From Marinicella sediminis (GTDB lineage Bacteria; Pseudomonadota; Gammaproteobacteria; Xanthomonadales; Marinicellaceae), in NCBI RefSeq assembly GCF_002000055.1, contig NZ_MVBD01000005.1:62001-126000 (forward strand): a DNA stretch of 64,000 bases, written 5' to 3'. The first letter of the stretch is position 1, and each line of letters begins with the position of its first letter. A program made the translations under genes and the position numbers. Shown one piece after another: positions 8,363-17,303 of the stretch. The notes under the pieces were generated by a model that was given only the letters and a program-made list of their open reading frames with translations, was not told the origin of the DNA and did no database searches.

Positions 8363-9396
8363 CTTTTTTGAACGTTCAGGACATTCATCAATTGCTCAAA
8401 GCCCGCAAGCTTGTCGTGATTGATCTGCGTTCTCCTGAAGACCAATTATCTGGCATCAGTGCAGGTGCGGTTTGCTGTTCAGCTGAAGAAGTGCTCGATC
8501 AAAGAGATCAGCTACTGGCCAACTACCAACAGATTGTGTTGATGTGTTATCAGGGTATGACTTCACAATCCCTGTGTCAGCAATTGGGCCATGGTTTTGT
8601 CTCTGCAGAAGGTGGTTTTGCTGCCTGGCAAAAAGCGGGGTTGCCAACGGAAAAACCGAAATCTGATCCCCTCAAACTGCGTTATCAACAACAGATAAAA
8701 TTACCCGGGTTTGGTCTGCAGGGGCAGCAAAAGCTCAGTCAGGCAAACATTCTATTGGTGGGTGCCGGAGGGTTGGGAGCGCCTGCCATGATGTACCTGG
8801 CTGGTGCAGGGGTTGGTCACCTGACTTTGGTTGATGATGATGAAGTCAGCGAAAGTAATTTACATCGTCAGGTGATTTATACCGCGGCCGATGTGGGGCA
8901 GTCCAAAGTCATTCAGGCCCGCAATCAGTTGTTGGCGATGAACCCCCATATCCGCATCACAGCTGAGGAGGCTAAACTCACTCAAGAGAACGCAGCAGAC
9001 TTGATTGCTGCGGCTGATCTGGTGATTGATGGAACAGACAACATTCGAACCCGGTATTTGATCAACGACCATTGCCTGGTTTCAAAGACGCCTTGGATAT
9101 ATGCAGCGGTGTCTGGCTTCGAATTGCAGGTGGCAGTCTTTACCCATGAGGCTGGAAACCTGTGTTATCGGTGTTTATTTGAACAATTGGCTGATGATGA
9201 TGCACCCAACTGTAGCCGGGAAGGGGTGTTGGGGCCGGTGCCTGGGATGGCTGCTATGATTCAAGTTACCGAAGCGATCAAATACCTGATCGGGCTGCCA
9301 CAAAACCTGCGACATGGCATGTTGTCTTATAATCTACTGAACCATCAGGCAAAAGTGTTAAAATACCCGCCCAATCAACGTTGCACGCACCGATAG
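8359..9396 (+). CDS. moeB: MoeB-type adenylyltransferase with N-terminal rhodanese domain
   Basis: 345 residues from GTG 8359, overlapping the moeA stop. Residues 1-95 form a rhodanese domain with an active-site loop LMCYQGMTS (Cys63). From about residue 110 a ThiF/MoeB E1-like domain follows: GAGGLGAP nucleotide loop, SNLHRQV, DGTDNIRTRYLIN, and the NCSREGVLGPVPG segment holding the cysteine of sulfur-transfer E1 enzymes. MoeB adenylates the C terminus of MoaD in molybdopterin synthesis. The zinc site looks incomplete: CYRC supplies the first pair, but the protein ends in QRCTHR, so the second CxxC has only one Cys. The rhodanese-first order is the reverse of MOCS3/MoeZ. Confidence 0.88.
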   Translation: MTFLNVQDIHQLLKARKLVVIDLRSPEDQLSGISAGAVCCSAEEVLDQRDQLLANYQQIVLMCYQGMTSQSLCQQLGHGFVSAEGGFAAWQKAGLPTEKPKSDPLKLRYQQQIKLPGFGLQGQQKLSQANILLVGAGGLGAPAMMYLAGAGVGHLTLVDDDEVSESNLHRQVIYTAADVGQSKVIQARNQLLAMNPHIRITAEEAKLTQENAADLIAAADLVIDGTDNIRTRYLINDHCLVSKTPWIYAAVSGFELQVAVFTHEAGNLCYRCLFEQLADDDAPNCSREGVLGPVPGMAAMIQVTEAIKYLIGLPQNLRHGMLSYNLLNHQAKVLKYPPNQRCTHR

Positions 9397-9399
9397 ACA

Positions 9400-10245
9400 A
9401 TGACAGCACATCAAATTTTAGACGGTAAACTGGTATCCCAGGAATTACAGACGGACATTGCAAGAAAAATCAGTAAACGGCTTGAGGGTGGTTTTCAACC
9501 GCCTGGACTGGCTGTGGTGCTGGTGGGTAATGACGAAGCGTCCAAAGTCTATGTCAACAACAAGATCAGGGCTTGTGAGCGAACTGGAATCCGTTCAGCA
9601 GCTCATTTTTTACCCCGTCAGACTTCTGCAAAAGCGTTGTATGCGTTGATTGATGAACTCAATGAAGATCCTGAAGTGCATGGTATTCTGGTACAACTGC
9701 CGTTACCTGAACACATCGACGAAACTGAAGTCACCAATCGGATAGATCCAGACAAAGATGTCGATGGATTTCATGCGAGAAACGTGGGTCATTTGGCGCT
9801 GCGGCAACCCGGCCTCAGGCCTTGTACGCCACGTGGTGTGATGACCCTGCTAAATCATTACGGTATCGATCCTAAAGGCAAGCATTGCGTTGTGGTTGGC
9901 GCGTCCAATATTGTTGGACGGCCTCTGATGCTGGAGATGTTGTTTGCGGGTGCAACGGTGACTTGTTGTCACCGGTTCACCCGCAATCTGGATGATCATG
10001 TCAGTCAGGCGGATGTGTTATGTGTGGCTGTGGGTAATCCCAATATTGTGGATGCCACATGGATCAAAAAAGGAGCCATCGTCATTGATATTGGGATCAA
10101 TCGCCTGACCGATGGTCGTCTGGTTGGGGATGTGGATTTTGAAGTGGCTGCTGAACAAGCCAGCTGGATCACTCCGGTGCCAGGCGGTATTGGTCCAATG
10201 ACTGTAGCCACATTGATGCAAAACACGTACGAAGCCAGTTTGTAA
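9400..10245 (+). CDS. folD: Bifunctional methylenetetrahydrofolate dehydrogenase/cyclohydrolase FolD
   Basis: 281 residues, the standard length. FolD interconverts 5,10-methylene-, methenyl- and 10-formyl-tetrahydrofolate using NADP. Signatures are [14 protein letters not shown] (catalytic Tyr and Lys), [28 protein letters not shown], the NADP loop GASNIVGRP and the C-terminal [14 protein letters not shown]. It begins 4 nt after moeB, and is the last gene of the plus-strand run; the next gene is convergent and ends 24 nt away, without an obvious T-rich terminator between them. Confidence 0.97.
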   Translation: MTAHQILDGKLVSQELQTDIARKISKRLEGGFQPPGLAVVLVGNDEASKVYVNNKIRACERTGIRSAAHFLPRQTSAKALYALIDELNEDPEVHGILVQLPLPEHIDETEVTNRIDPDKDVDGFHARNVGHLALRQPGLRPCTPRGVMTLLNHYGIDPKGKHCVVVGASNIVGRPLMLEMLFAGATVTCCHRFTRNLDDHVSQADVLCVAVGNPNIVDATWIKKGAIVIDIGINRLTDGRLVGDVDFEVAAEQASWITPVPGGIGPMTVATLMQNTYEASL

Positions 10246-10268
10246 AGTCCTCCGGGAAGGAACGCAGA

Positions 10269-12557
10269 TCAGCCAGCTGAATCAGTTGGCTTGGCTGCTT
10301 CCTGCTCTTCTTTGTCAGCCATTTTGGTGGCAATGGCTTTCATGGCCCGGTCAAAAATAGGGATTTGCTGCAACACATTGGCTTTTCCGCACCGGAAATC
10401 ATTGGCCAGCTCGTCCAGACTTTTATCAGTGACTTTGACGCCGCGGGAATTAACAAAAAGTAATTTATTGCTGATGGGGCTGATCCAGGATAATTTGGCC
10501 CTGATGTTTTCGGTATCCTCTTCTGTCACAAACTCAATCCATTCTCCGGTTTGCATGGCTTTTGCTTTTTCATAGTGCTCATCTTCCAGGTGTTCTACTT
10601 GCTGATCGGGATCATTGATGGACCTGTTGGCTATGAAGTGAACGATTTCAGGTTTTTCTTCGGCATCCTGTGCAACATTAAACGCTTCCTGAGGGAGTAC
10701 GAATTTGTGCTCAGTTTCGTCTTTGCTTTCTTCTATTTGGTTGATTTCTAAAAGCAATTGATACAGTTGCTTGCTTTTTTCCTTGATGGAGTGCTCATCA
10801 AATGCAACCAATCTCAGGCCTTTGCTGAGGTGATCAACCACATGGCTGATTTGTGCATTGGTTGCCATTTGTTTTTTTTCTTTGACTGAAACATAAATCA
10901 GCTTATCGACGAACTTTTCATAGTAATCTATTTTTTCGGGTTCGTTCTGATGTCTCAGGTGAGCGAGGATCAATACGTTGGCCCAGGGGGTTAATAACAA
11001 CTCCGTCACCAGCTCAGGTAAGGAGTGATTTTTCATTTTCTTTTGTAACACATGTGCGGTTTTTTCTTTGGCCCGCATAATGCGTTCCTGACCCAGGGCT
11101 TTTTCAGATGTCCTTTTTTCAATGACCTGCATGCGCTTGGAATTTTTCTCTGAAAAAGAACTGAAATCTTCAATCAATCCGCTGAAATCAATCTCGGTGT
11201 ATTCGGATTCAAGAATGGTTTGTACCATGGACTCGATTTTATTGATGAATTTGCCTTTTTTATCATCTTCTTCAGTCCAGCCTACTGAGGCCTTGGCGAT
11301 ATTATCCAATAACTTTCTGGCCGGATTATCTTTGTTTGACAACACTTTTCTGTCGTGCAGAGCCAGGTGCAGGTATGGAATCTGTAGTTTGCCAAGCAAG
11401 GCCTGTATGCGGTGTGGCAGATTCCGGTCTTCAACCAAAAACTGAAACAGCATACCAACCAAATCTATGGTGTCTTCATCCTGTTGCTTGATTTGTTTTT
11501 GCTCACCATTCTGGTCAAAACTTTTCAAACGGTTTAACAGTTCATTTTTGACTTCTGTGGGGCTGATAGAATGTTGTCTGGAATTGAGGTTTTGCAATTC
11601 TTCCATTTGCAAAACTCCAAGTACGTTATCAACCACATTGCCTTCAAAAACCGGAATGTTCATGTTTTGAGGAATGTGACGACGGTTCATGAATTGGTTG
11701 ATCATTTCATAATGGCTGTCTGTCACATAAGCGCCTGAAGGATTGGCAGAAGTCATGTCATTGCCAGCATAATCCGGCAAATCAGGTTGAGGATGATCGG
11801 CATCCCTGTCCTGAGGAGGTTGACTGGCCATCCTTTGGGGGGCGCTGCCACCCCGGCCAACCCTGAATTTGAGATTGGGATAAATGCCTTCCTTGATCAG
11901 GAAATCATTGATTTCCTGATAGGGTGAGGTGAGATTTGGAATCAGGCTGCGCTCAAAAAGTTTAAGCATGATCAGTTCAACAGTGACACTGACATTCAAA
12001 TGACTGAATGTTTCAGTGAATGATTTAACTGTGACTTCTGGTGAAACCGGTATTTCATGGGTTTTCAACTCATGGCCGGCAGCCAGCAGGGTGAATCGTT
12101 TTTCAAACGCGAACAACTGCTGATGTAAAAATGTATTGGCTTTTTCGATGATGTTGGAAACAGCCAGTTCCTGATCCAGTTCGCTTTCATCGACCAGTGA
12201 CAGCGCATCTCCTGTGTCGACTCCCGGAGCAGATTTTTTGTTAAAGTAATTGTATTTGGCCGCTTTGAATTTTTTGAATACCTGTTGAATGTGTTCTGAG
12301 AATTTGCGCACCATGAGGTCTTTCTTCTTGCGAACTTCACGCATGGCTGTGAAGTATTCATTTTGCAGTTGATTGCTTTCGGCTTTTTCAGCCAGGTCAA
12401 ACAGGCTGTCATCCAGTTTGTCGTAATAATCCCTGATGGCTGGTTTGAGCCCCCGAATATATATTTTGTGTATCTCAGGGAGGATTTTTCCCTGGCTGAG
12501 TTTTTCTTTCAGTTCAGGTGAAATATTGACAATGTTGTTGGGGTCTTTCGCTGTCAT
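10269..12557 (-). CDS. DUF1631 family protein
   Basis: 762 residues, almost entirely alpha-helical and rich in Lys, Glu and Leu, with no signal peptide or membrane segment. The overall form matches the DUF1631 family of gamma- and betaproteobacteria (often mislabelled thymidine phosphorylase in Xanthomonas): N-terminal helical region with LREYYDKLDD-like helix (here IRDYYDKLDD), a low-complexity linker at about residues 235-270 rich in Gln, Pro and Asp, a central HRIQALLGKLQIPYLHLAL block, LLTPWANVLILAHLR, and a C-terminal PilZ-like beta segment (GEWIEFVTEEDTENIRAKLSWISP). The C-terminal part recalls PilZ domains that bind cyclic di-GMP, but the RxxxR motif is not clear. Function unknown. Confidence 0.75.
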   Translation of the reverse strand: MTAKDPNNIVNISPELKEKLSQGKILPEIHKIYIRGLKPAIRDYYDKLDDSLFDLAEKAESNQLQNEYFTAMREVRKKKDLMVRKFSEHIQQVFKKFKAAKYNYFNKKSAPGVDTGDALSLVDESELDQELAVSNIIEKANTFLHQQLFAFEKRFTLLAAGHELKTHEIPVSPEVTVKSFTETFSHLNVSVTVELIMLKLFERSLIPNLTSPYQEINDFLIKEGIYPNLKFRVGRGGSAPQRMASQPPQDRDADHPQPDLPDYAGNDMTSANPSGAYVTDSHYEMINQFMNRRHIPQNMNIPVFEGNVVDNVLGVLQMEELQNLNSRQHSISPTEVKNELLNRLKSFDQNGEQKQIKQQDEDTIDLVGMLFQFLVEDRNLPHRIQALLGKLQIPYLHLALHDRKVLSNKDNPARKLLDNIAKASVGWTEEDDKKGKFINKIESMVQTILESEYTEIDFSGLIEDFSSFSEKNSKRMQVIEKRTSEKALGQERIMRAKEKTAHVLQKKMKNHSLPELVTELLLTPWANVLILAHLRHQNEPEKIDYYEKFVDKLIYVSVKEKKQMATNAQISHVVDHLSKGLRLVAFDEHSIKEKSKQLYQLLLEINQIEESKDETEHKFVLPQEAFNVAQDAEEKPEIVHFIANRSINDPDQQVEHLEDEHYEKAKAMQTGEWIEFVTEEDTENIRAKLSWISPISNKLLFVNSRGVKVTDKSLDELANDFRCGKANVLQQIPIFDRAMKAIATKMADKEEQEAAKPTDSAG

Positions 12558-12660
12558 GTTGCAAAGTGGGTTGAGCAGAATTCCACTGTATCAAAATTAA
12601 CCAGGACTATTTGTGACTTTCCTCACAGATGCTGTGCTGTTTGTTCTCCTTGCCCCGCTT

Positions 12661-14130
12661 TCACTGGCCAGGTTGCCAGTCATACCTGACCTGATAGGTG
12701 ACGGTTTTACTGGATTTTGCCGGCACTTCCACAGTGAATTTAATGGTGCTGGCATTCAGTTTTTCATGGTCATCCGATTGCGCGATGATTTGCCATTGAG
12801 ACCAGCGATAAAGTGGTTCGATGACTTCAACCAATTGAGGATGGTTTTTTTGGTTATCAAGGACAATCCTGAATTGCTCTGTCATGCTGTGCTTCTCGCT
12901 CTGAAAATCAATTTGCGTTCGGGAACCGGTGACATCAAATGACTGTCCGAGTTTGAGTGAGATGGTTTTGTTGTCTGCCGTGTGGTCAATGTAGTCCTCA
13001 CCAATAAATTGAGGGTTGTCTCCTTGACTGTCCATCATGTTGACCCGCATGCGGCCGGCTGGCAAAGGGTGACCCAATTGGTTTTCGCTGTCATTGTCAA
13101 ATAACAGGAATGCATCAATTTTGGTATTGCCGGTTTGCAGGTAGTTGCGATCGGTCACTGGTCGATGGTAGTTGATGCGCTGCATTTGACTGCCATTGTA
13201 TTCGAGCACATGCCTGCATTCAATGTCGTAGATGGCAGGCAGGAATGGAATTTGTTTGGTTGCATTGTTCGGTAAATCCACCCGCCTGGGTAACTGATAC
13301 AAGTGATATTCAAACAATGATTCCTCAGAAAACTGACTGTCTGCTGTCATGGCAAAAGCTTCTTTTCTGATGGCTCTGGGCTGGTTTCTTTGTACTCGGT
13401 TGACATCGCCGGCAATCAATTTTAATTGGGTTTCAGTAAAGCCGGTACCGGATTTATTGACCAGCGTGACCCATGTGGAAAGGTCCATGCGACACTGTTT
13501 TTTTTGATTGGATAACAAGATGTTGTAATCCACCCACCAGGTCATGCCTTTGGTTTGATAACTCAGGGCGAAGGATTGATTGCCCCTGACTTGAGATTCC
13601 ATCAGCCAAACCAGAGTAGGTCTGGTCAGCAGTCCACCAGGTAATTCTGGAAATTCGATCTGATTCCAGTCTTTAATGGTGGTGATTTTCTGTGCCTCGG
13701 TTCGCAGCGTCAATCCACCCTCAGTGCTCAGCAAAATGCCAGTTGTTTGGATGCTTTCATCACCCTGATTGTGATTGACGGTGATGCTCTGGTCTATGTA
13801 TTTGAGCAGCAATTTTTCTGTGCTGACCAGATCAAATTGAAAATCCTGATCAAGGATTTGTATGTCATCGGGATTTTTGTCCAGTTTCAGGGTTACAGTG
13901 GTTGGGTCAATGTGTTCGGCCACATCGTTGATAGACAGCGTAAAACGCCCTTCAGTGAATTCAGCCTGCCGGTGTTCATTGACCACAGCGAATCCCGGGA
14001 TGTTGTGGGCATTTGTCAGTTGACTGGTATTCAGAGCACCCTGGTGATTACCTGAATAAATGGTGATTTGGTTGTTTGCTTTGCTCATGCCAGCGGCCAT
14101 CATTGCGGTTAAAAGAATTGCCTTTTTCAT
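12661..14130 (-). CDS. DUF4139 domain exported protein
   Basis: 489 residues starting with a signal peptide (cleavage about residue 18). The DUF4139 signature is a beta-rich domain with WWVDYNILLS and CRMDLSTWVTLVNKSGTGFTETQLKLIAGDVNR, followed by the C-terminal REYNGSQ-like and TEQFRIVLDNQKNHP sections and a final MTYQVRYDW-type strand (KTVTYQVRYDW). These proteins are secreted or periplasmic and of unknown function. It begins 2 nt after the end of the DUF4426 gene upstream and so is translated from the same message. No terminator is evident before the DUF1631 gene. Confidence 0.78.
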   Translation of the reverse strand: MKKAILLTAMMAAGMSKANNQITIYSGNHQGALNTSQLTNAHNIPGFAVVNEHRQAEFTEGRFTLSINDVAEHIDPTTVTLKLDKNPDDIQILDQDFQFDLVSTEKLLLKYIDQSITVNHNQGDESIQTTGILLSTEGGLTLRTEAQKITTIKDWNQIEFPELPGGLLTRPTLVWLMESQVRGNQSFALSYQTKGMTWWVDYNILLSNQKKQCRMDLSTWVTLVNKSGTGFTETQLKLIAGDVNRVQRNQPRAIRKEAFAMTADSQFSEESLFEYHLYQLPRRVDLPNNATKQIPFLPAIYDIECRHVLEYNGSQMQRINYHRPVTDRNYLQTGNTKIDAFLLFDNDSENQLGHPLPAGRMRVNMMDSQGDNPQFIGEDYIDHTADNKTISLKLGQSFDVTGSRTQIDFQSEKHSMTEQFRIVLDNQKNHPQLVEVIEPLYRWSQWQIIAQSDDHEKLNASTIKFTVEVPAKSSKTVTYQVRYDWQPGQ

Positions 14131-14132
14131 GT

Positions 14133-14576
14133 TCAGTCAGTGAAAAACTCTCTGGAAAATTTGACGTTCAATTCAATATCTTCGTCTGCAATGGGTTTGG
14201 CAGTGATGTTGAAATTTACATCTTCCTGATTGTTCAGTGCGAAGGTGCCCAGGTAGTACACAGCTTCATTTTCTTCAACGATCTTGAACAGTTTGATTTC
14301 TTTGTTTTGATTCAGCAGGTTATTGGCCTGGATGTCGACATTGGCTTCAACTGCAGTTGCTGGTGTGTTGCGGGTATTCAAGACCGAAACACTGATGATG
14401 CCGCGGTTTTTGGATCGCACAATTTGATAGGTGTTGGCGATTTCTTTGGCCAAAAATGTTGATGGGAACGTGTTGTAGTGGAGTTCATAATGTCCTGCTT
14501 TGACTTTTTGTTCTGCCCAGCCAGTCTGGGCGAACATCAGCAGGCAGGTCATGATGGTTGTGGTCAGTGTTTTCAT
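14133..14576 (-). CDS. DUF4426 family periplasmic protein
   Basis: 147 residues with a signal peptide (cleavage after WA, about residue 21) and a GGAGA ribosome binding site upstream of ATG 14576. The pattern GHYELHYNTFPSTFL, then IVRSKNRGIISVSVLN and a C-terminal KFSREFF matches the DUF4426 family of small gammaproteobacterial periplasmic proteins. Members often lie near the methionine or pyrroline-carboxylate reductase genes; here the partner is a DUF4139 gene 2 nt downstream, which suggests a common envelope role. Function not established. Confidence 0.75.
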   Translation of the reverse strand: MKTLTTTIMTCLLMFAQTGWAEQKVKAGHYELHYNTFPSTFLAKEIANTYQIVRSKNRGIISVSVLNTRNTPATAVEANVDIQANNLLNQNKEIKLFKIVEENEAVYYLGTFALNNQEDVNFNITAKPIADEDIELNVKFSREFFTD

Positions 14577-14801
14577 GTCTGTCTCCGGTTTGTGTGCTTG
14601 GACAGAAGTTGTAGCCAGCGCTTGCGGGCAATGGGTTTACTTCTGATGTCAGGGTTTAGATTGAACCGTCAGTCAATCCTCGCCACCGTAATCAATATAA
14701 CACAATCAACCGTGCAGCTCACGTTAAATTCCATCGCCTGCATTATCCCTGAATAAGGTTGTGTTTAAGGCGTTCAGCCAGCTCTGAATAACAGAACGGA
14801 T

Positions 14802-14833
14802 AAAAAAAAGGCCGGCAGTTGAATTGCCGGCCT
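14802..14833 (-). terminator. Terminator of sucCD
   Basis: Read on the minus strand: AGGCCGGCA, 7-nt loop, TGCCGGCCT, then eight T residues (14802-14809 on the plus strand are A). It lies 19 nt beyond the sucD stop. Confidence 0.9.
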
Positions 14834-14852
14834 GGTTGCTGGAATGGTTATA

Positions 14853-15725
14853 TCAAGCCAGCAGGTCTTTGATGGTTTCACCCAGAAAAGTGGGTGACTT
14901 AACTGTTTTGACACCGGCCGCCTCAAGGGCCTCGTATTTGGCTTGTGCGGTGCCTTTGCCGCCTGCCACGATGGCACCAGCGTGTCCCATGCGTTTGCCA
15001 GGAGGTGCGGTCACACCGGCAATATAAGACACCACAGGTTTGGTGACATGCTCTTTGATGTATTCAGCGGCTTCTTCTTCTGCCGATCCACCAATTTCAC
15101 CGACCATGATGATACCATCAGTCTGGTCATCAGCCTGAAACCATTTCAGACAATCAATGAAGTTAGTGCCCTGAATCGGGTCACCGCCGATGCCGATACA
15201 GGTGGACTGGCCAAGTCCCACAGAAGTGGTTTGGTGGACCGCTTCATAAGTCAGGGTGCCTGATCTGGAAACAATGCCAATTCTGCCGGGTTGGTGAATG
15301 GCCGCTGGCATGATACCAATTTTGCATTCGCCCGGCGTGATGACTCCCGGACAATTAGGACCAATCATGACCACTTCTGGGTTGGCGTCCAATACAGTTC
15401 TGACTTTCATCATGTCCAGCACAGGAATGCCTTCGGTAATGGTCACAATCAGTTTGATGCCGGCATCTACTGCTTCCAGAATCGCATCGGCAGCAAATGG
15501 TGGTGGTACAAAAATCACTGATGCATTGGCACCAGTCTCATTCACGCCGTCAGCAACGGTGTTAAATACCGGTCGGTCAAGGTGGCTGGTTCCGCCTTTG
15601 CCGGGGGTGACGCCACCGACCAGGTTGGTACCATAGGCAATGGCTTGTTCACTGTGAAAGGTGCCTTGTGAGCCAGTGAAACCCTGAACCAGCAATCTGG
15701 TGTCTTTATTGACTAATACGCTCAT
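14853..15725 (-). CDS. sucD: Succinate--CoA ligase subunit alpha SucD
   Basis: 290 residues. The alpha subunit binds CoA and carries the phosphohistidine. [10 protein letters not shown] near residue 16, the [11 protein letters not shown] segment, [11 protein letters not shown], and [11 protein letters not shown] with the active His at position 248 are all in place. With SucC it makes succinyl-CoA to succinate plus nucleoside triphosphate in the citric acid cycle. The start overlaps the sucC stop by 4 nt (ATGA), so translation is coupled. The 2-oxoglutarate dehydrogenase genes that precede sucCD in enterobacteria are not here. Confidence 0.97.
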   Translation of the reverse strand: MSVLVNKDTRLLVQGFTGSQGTFHSEQAIAYGTNLVGGVTPGKGGTSHLDRPVFNTVADGVNETGANASVIFVPPPFAADAILEAVDAGIKLIVTITEGIPVLDMMKVRTVLDANPEVVMIGPNCPGVITPGECKIGIMPAAIHQPGRIGIVSRSGTLTYEAVHQTTSVGLGQSTCIGIGGDPIQGTNFIDCLKWFQADDQTDGIIMVGEIGGSAEEEAAEYIKEHVTKPVVSYIAGVTAPPGKRMGHAGAIVAGGKGTAQAKYEALEAAGVKTVKSPTFLGETIKDLLA

Positions 15726-16891
15726 GATTGTGCTCCTACAGCAGCCACTGCTTTGTTGGCTGCATCATCCAAATTATCGGCTGCAATGACAGCCAGTCCG
15801 CTTTCATCCAGAATTTTTTTGCCGGCTTCAACATTGGTGCCTTCCAGTCTGACCACAATGGGTACTTTTACACCAACTTCTTTGATGGCCGAGATGATGC
15901 CGTCGGCAATCAGGTCGCAACGTACAATACCGCCAAAGATGTTGACCAGAATCGATTCAACATTGGGATCAGATAAGATGATCTTAAAGGCTATGGCTAC
16001 GCGTTCAGCGGTGGCTCCGCCACCTACGTCCAGGAAATTGGCCGGATCACCACCTTTGAGTTTGATCACATCCATGGTGGCCATGGCCAGGCCGGCGCCA
16101 TTGACCATACATGCAATATTGCCTTCCAGTTTGATGTAGTTCAGGTCGTGCTCATGGGCTTTGGCTTCTGCCGGGTCTTCCTGAGTGATGTCTCTTAAAT
16201 CAGCCAATTGAGGATGTCTGAAATCGGCGTTGTCATCAGAATTGATTTTGGCATCCAGGGCAACGACGTTCTTCTGATCATCAATGATCAATGGATTCAC
16301 TTCAATGAGTGACAGGTCAAGATCGATGAACATCTGATACATTTGCATCATGATGTGGGTCAATTGCCGGACTTGTTTGCCATTCAGTCCCATGGCGAAG
16401 CCGGCTTTACGGCAAGCATAGGGGAAAAGTCCTTCAGTGTTGTCTATTTTGATGGTGTGAATTTTTTCAGGGTTGGTTCTGGCCACTTCCTCAATTTCCA
16501 CACCGCCCTCGGCTGAAGCCACGAACGACAGGCATTTGCTGGCCCGGTCTACCAGCAGACTCAGGTAGATTTCCTGCTCGATGTCAGCTGCTTCTGTGAT
16601 CAACACTTCATTGACCGGCAAGGCCAGGCCGCCAGTCTGATAAGTCTGAATTTTCATGCCAAGCATGTCAGTGGCATACTGTTTGACCTCTGCCAGTGTT
16701 TTTGCCAGTTTTACACCACCTGCTTTACCCCGGCCACCAGCATGAACCTGAGCTTTGACAACCCACATGTCACACTCGAGTGATTCAGCCGCTGCAACGG
16801 CCTCTTCAGGAGTGCGGGCCACTTGTCCCCTGGGGATGGGTATGTTGTACTGGGCAAATAAGTCTTTTGCCTGATATTCATGAAAATTCAT
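15722..16891 (-). CDS. sucC: Succinate--CoA ligase subunit beta SucC
   Basis: 389 residues. N-terminal ATP-grasp fold beginning [15 protein letters not shown], with [17 protein letters not shown] for nucleotide binding, EVNPLI and [14 protein letters not shown] metal sites, and the C-terminal CoA-ligase domain with GGGATAERV and [11 protein letters not shown]. It is the first gene of a two-gene operon with sucD; AGGA lies about 9 nt before the ATG on the minus strand. Nucleotide preference (ADP or GDP) cannot be told from the sequence. Confidence 0.97.
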   Translation of the reverse strand: MNFHEYQAKDLFAQYNIPIPRGQVARTPEEAVAAAESLECDMWVVKAQVHAGGRGKAGGVKLAKTLAEVKQYATDMLGMKIQTYQTGGLALPVNEVLITEAADIEQEIYLSLLVDRASKCLSFVASAEGGVEIEEVARTNPEKIHTIKIDNTEGLFPYACRKAGFAMGLNGKQVRQLTHIMMQMYQMFIDLDLSLIEVNPLIIDDQKNVVALDAKINSDDNADFRHPQLADLRDITQEDPAEAKAHEHDLNYIKLEGNIACMVNGAGLAMATMDVIKLKGGDPANFLDVGGGATAERVAIAFKIILSDPNVESILVNIFGGIVRCDLIADGIISAIKEVGVKVPIVVRLEGTNVEAGKKILDESGLAVIAADNLDDAANKAVAAVGAQS

Positions 16892-17303
16892 ATTAGATAA
16901 TTCCTGATTGATTCAAATATTTATACCGCGGGGTATTTTAGCTGAAAGTCAGGTGTTTTTGGGGTGAAAGTTGTAATTAGATCAGCTTCTCTGGTGATTG
17001 CCGCTACGGAGGTATCGGCTTGGGCATGCCTGGGCATGCCGGACTGTTATTTTGGGCACTGGAAGGACAAAGACTGGTCGCCTGGATGGTCAGTGTCTTA
17101 AGGACTGTTCAGGCATGCAGGTGTTGGTTTGTGGCGCCAAAAAAGTGATCAGGAAGGTGCGGCAAATCAAGTCAGTGACTTGGTGCAGGGGCAGGTTTTG
17201 CACTTTCCTTAAAATGAATCCGCTAAATAGTTGTAAACAATTGATATTTTCATGTAAAGTATTGAGTAATTATGGCCACAAATACTGATTAAGCGAAAAC
17301 CGA
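16892..17303. other. 412-nt divergent intergenic region between sucC and pilB
   Basis: No convincing gene. It must hold the sucC promoter (left) and the pilB promoter (right). A tandem pair of the 10-mer TGGGCATGCC occupies 17021-17040, each copy containing the 8-nt palindrome GGCATGCC, with a third GGCATGC at 17112-17118. Near pilB, TTGTAA (17231-17236), 18 nt and TAAAGT (17255-17260) form a modest sigma-70 candidate. A 96-codon open frame at 16998-17288 has no ribosome binding site and an unnatural composition, and is not counted. Confidence 0.5.

Noticed and set aside
16998-17288. A 96-codon open frame between sucC and pilB
   Set aside because: No ribosome binding site, a Cys/Arg/Trp/Val-rich composition unlike the neighbours and no family resemblance.
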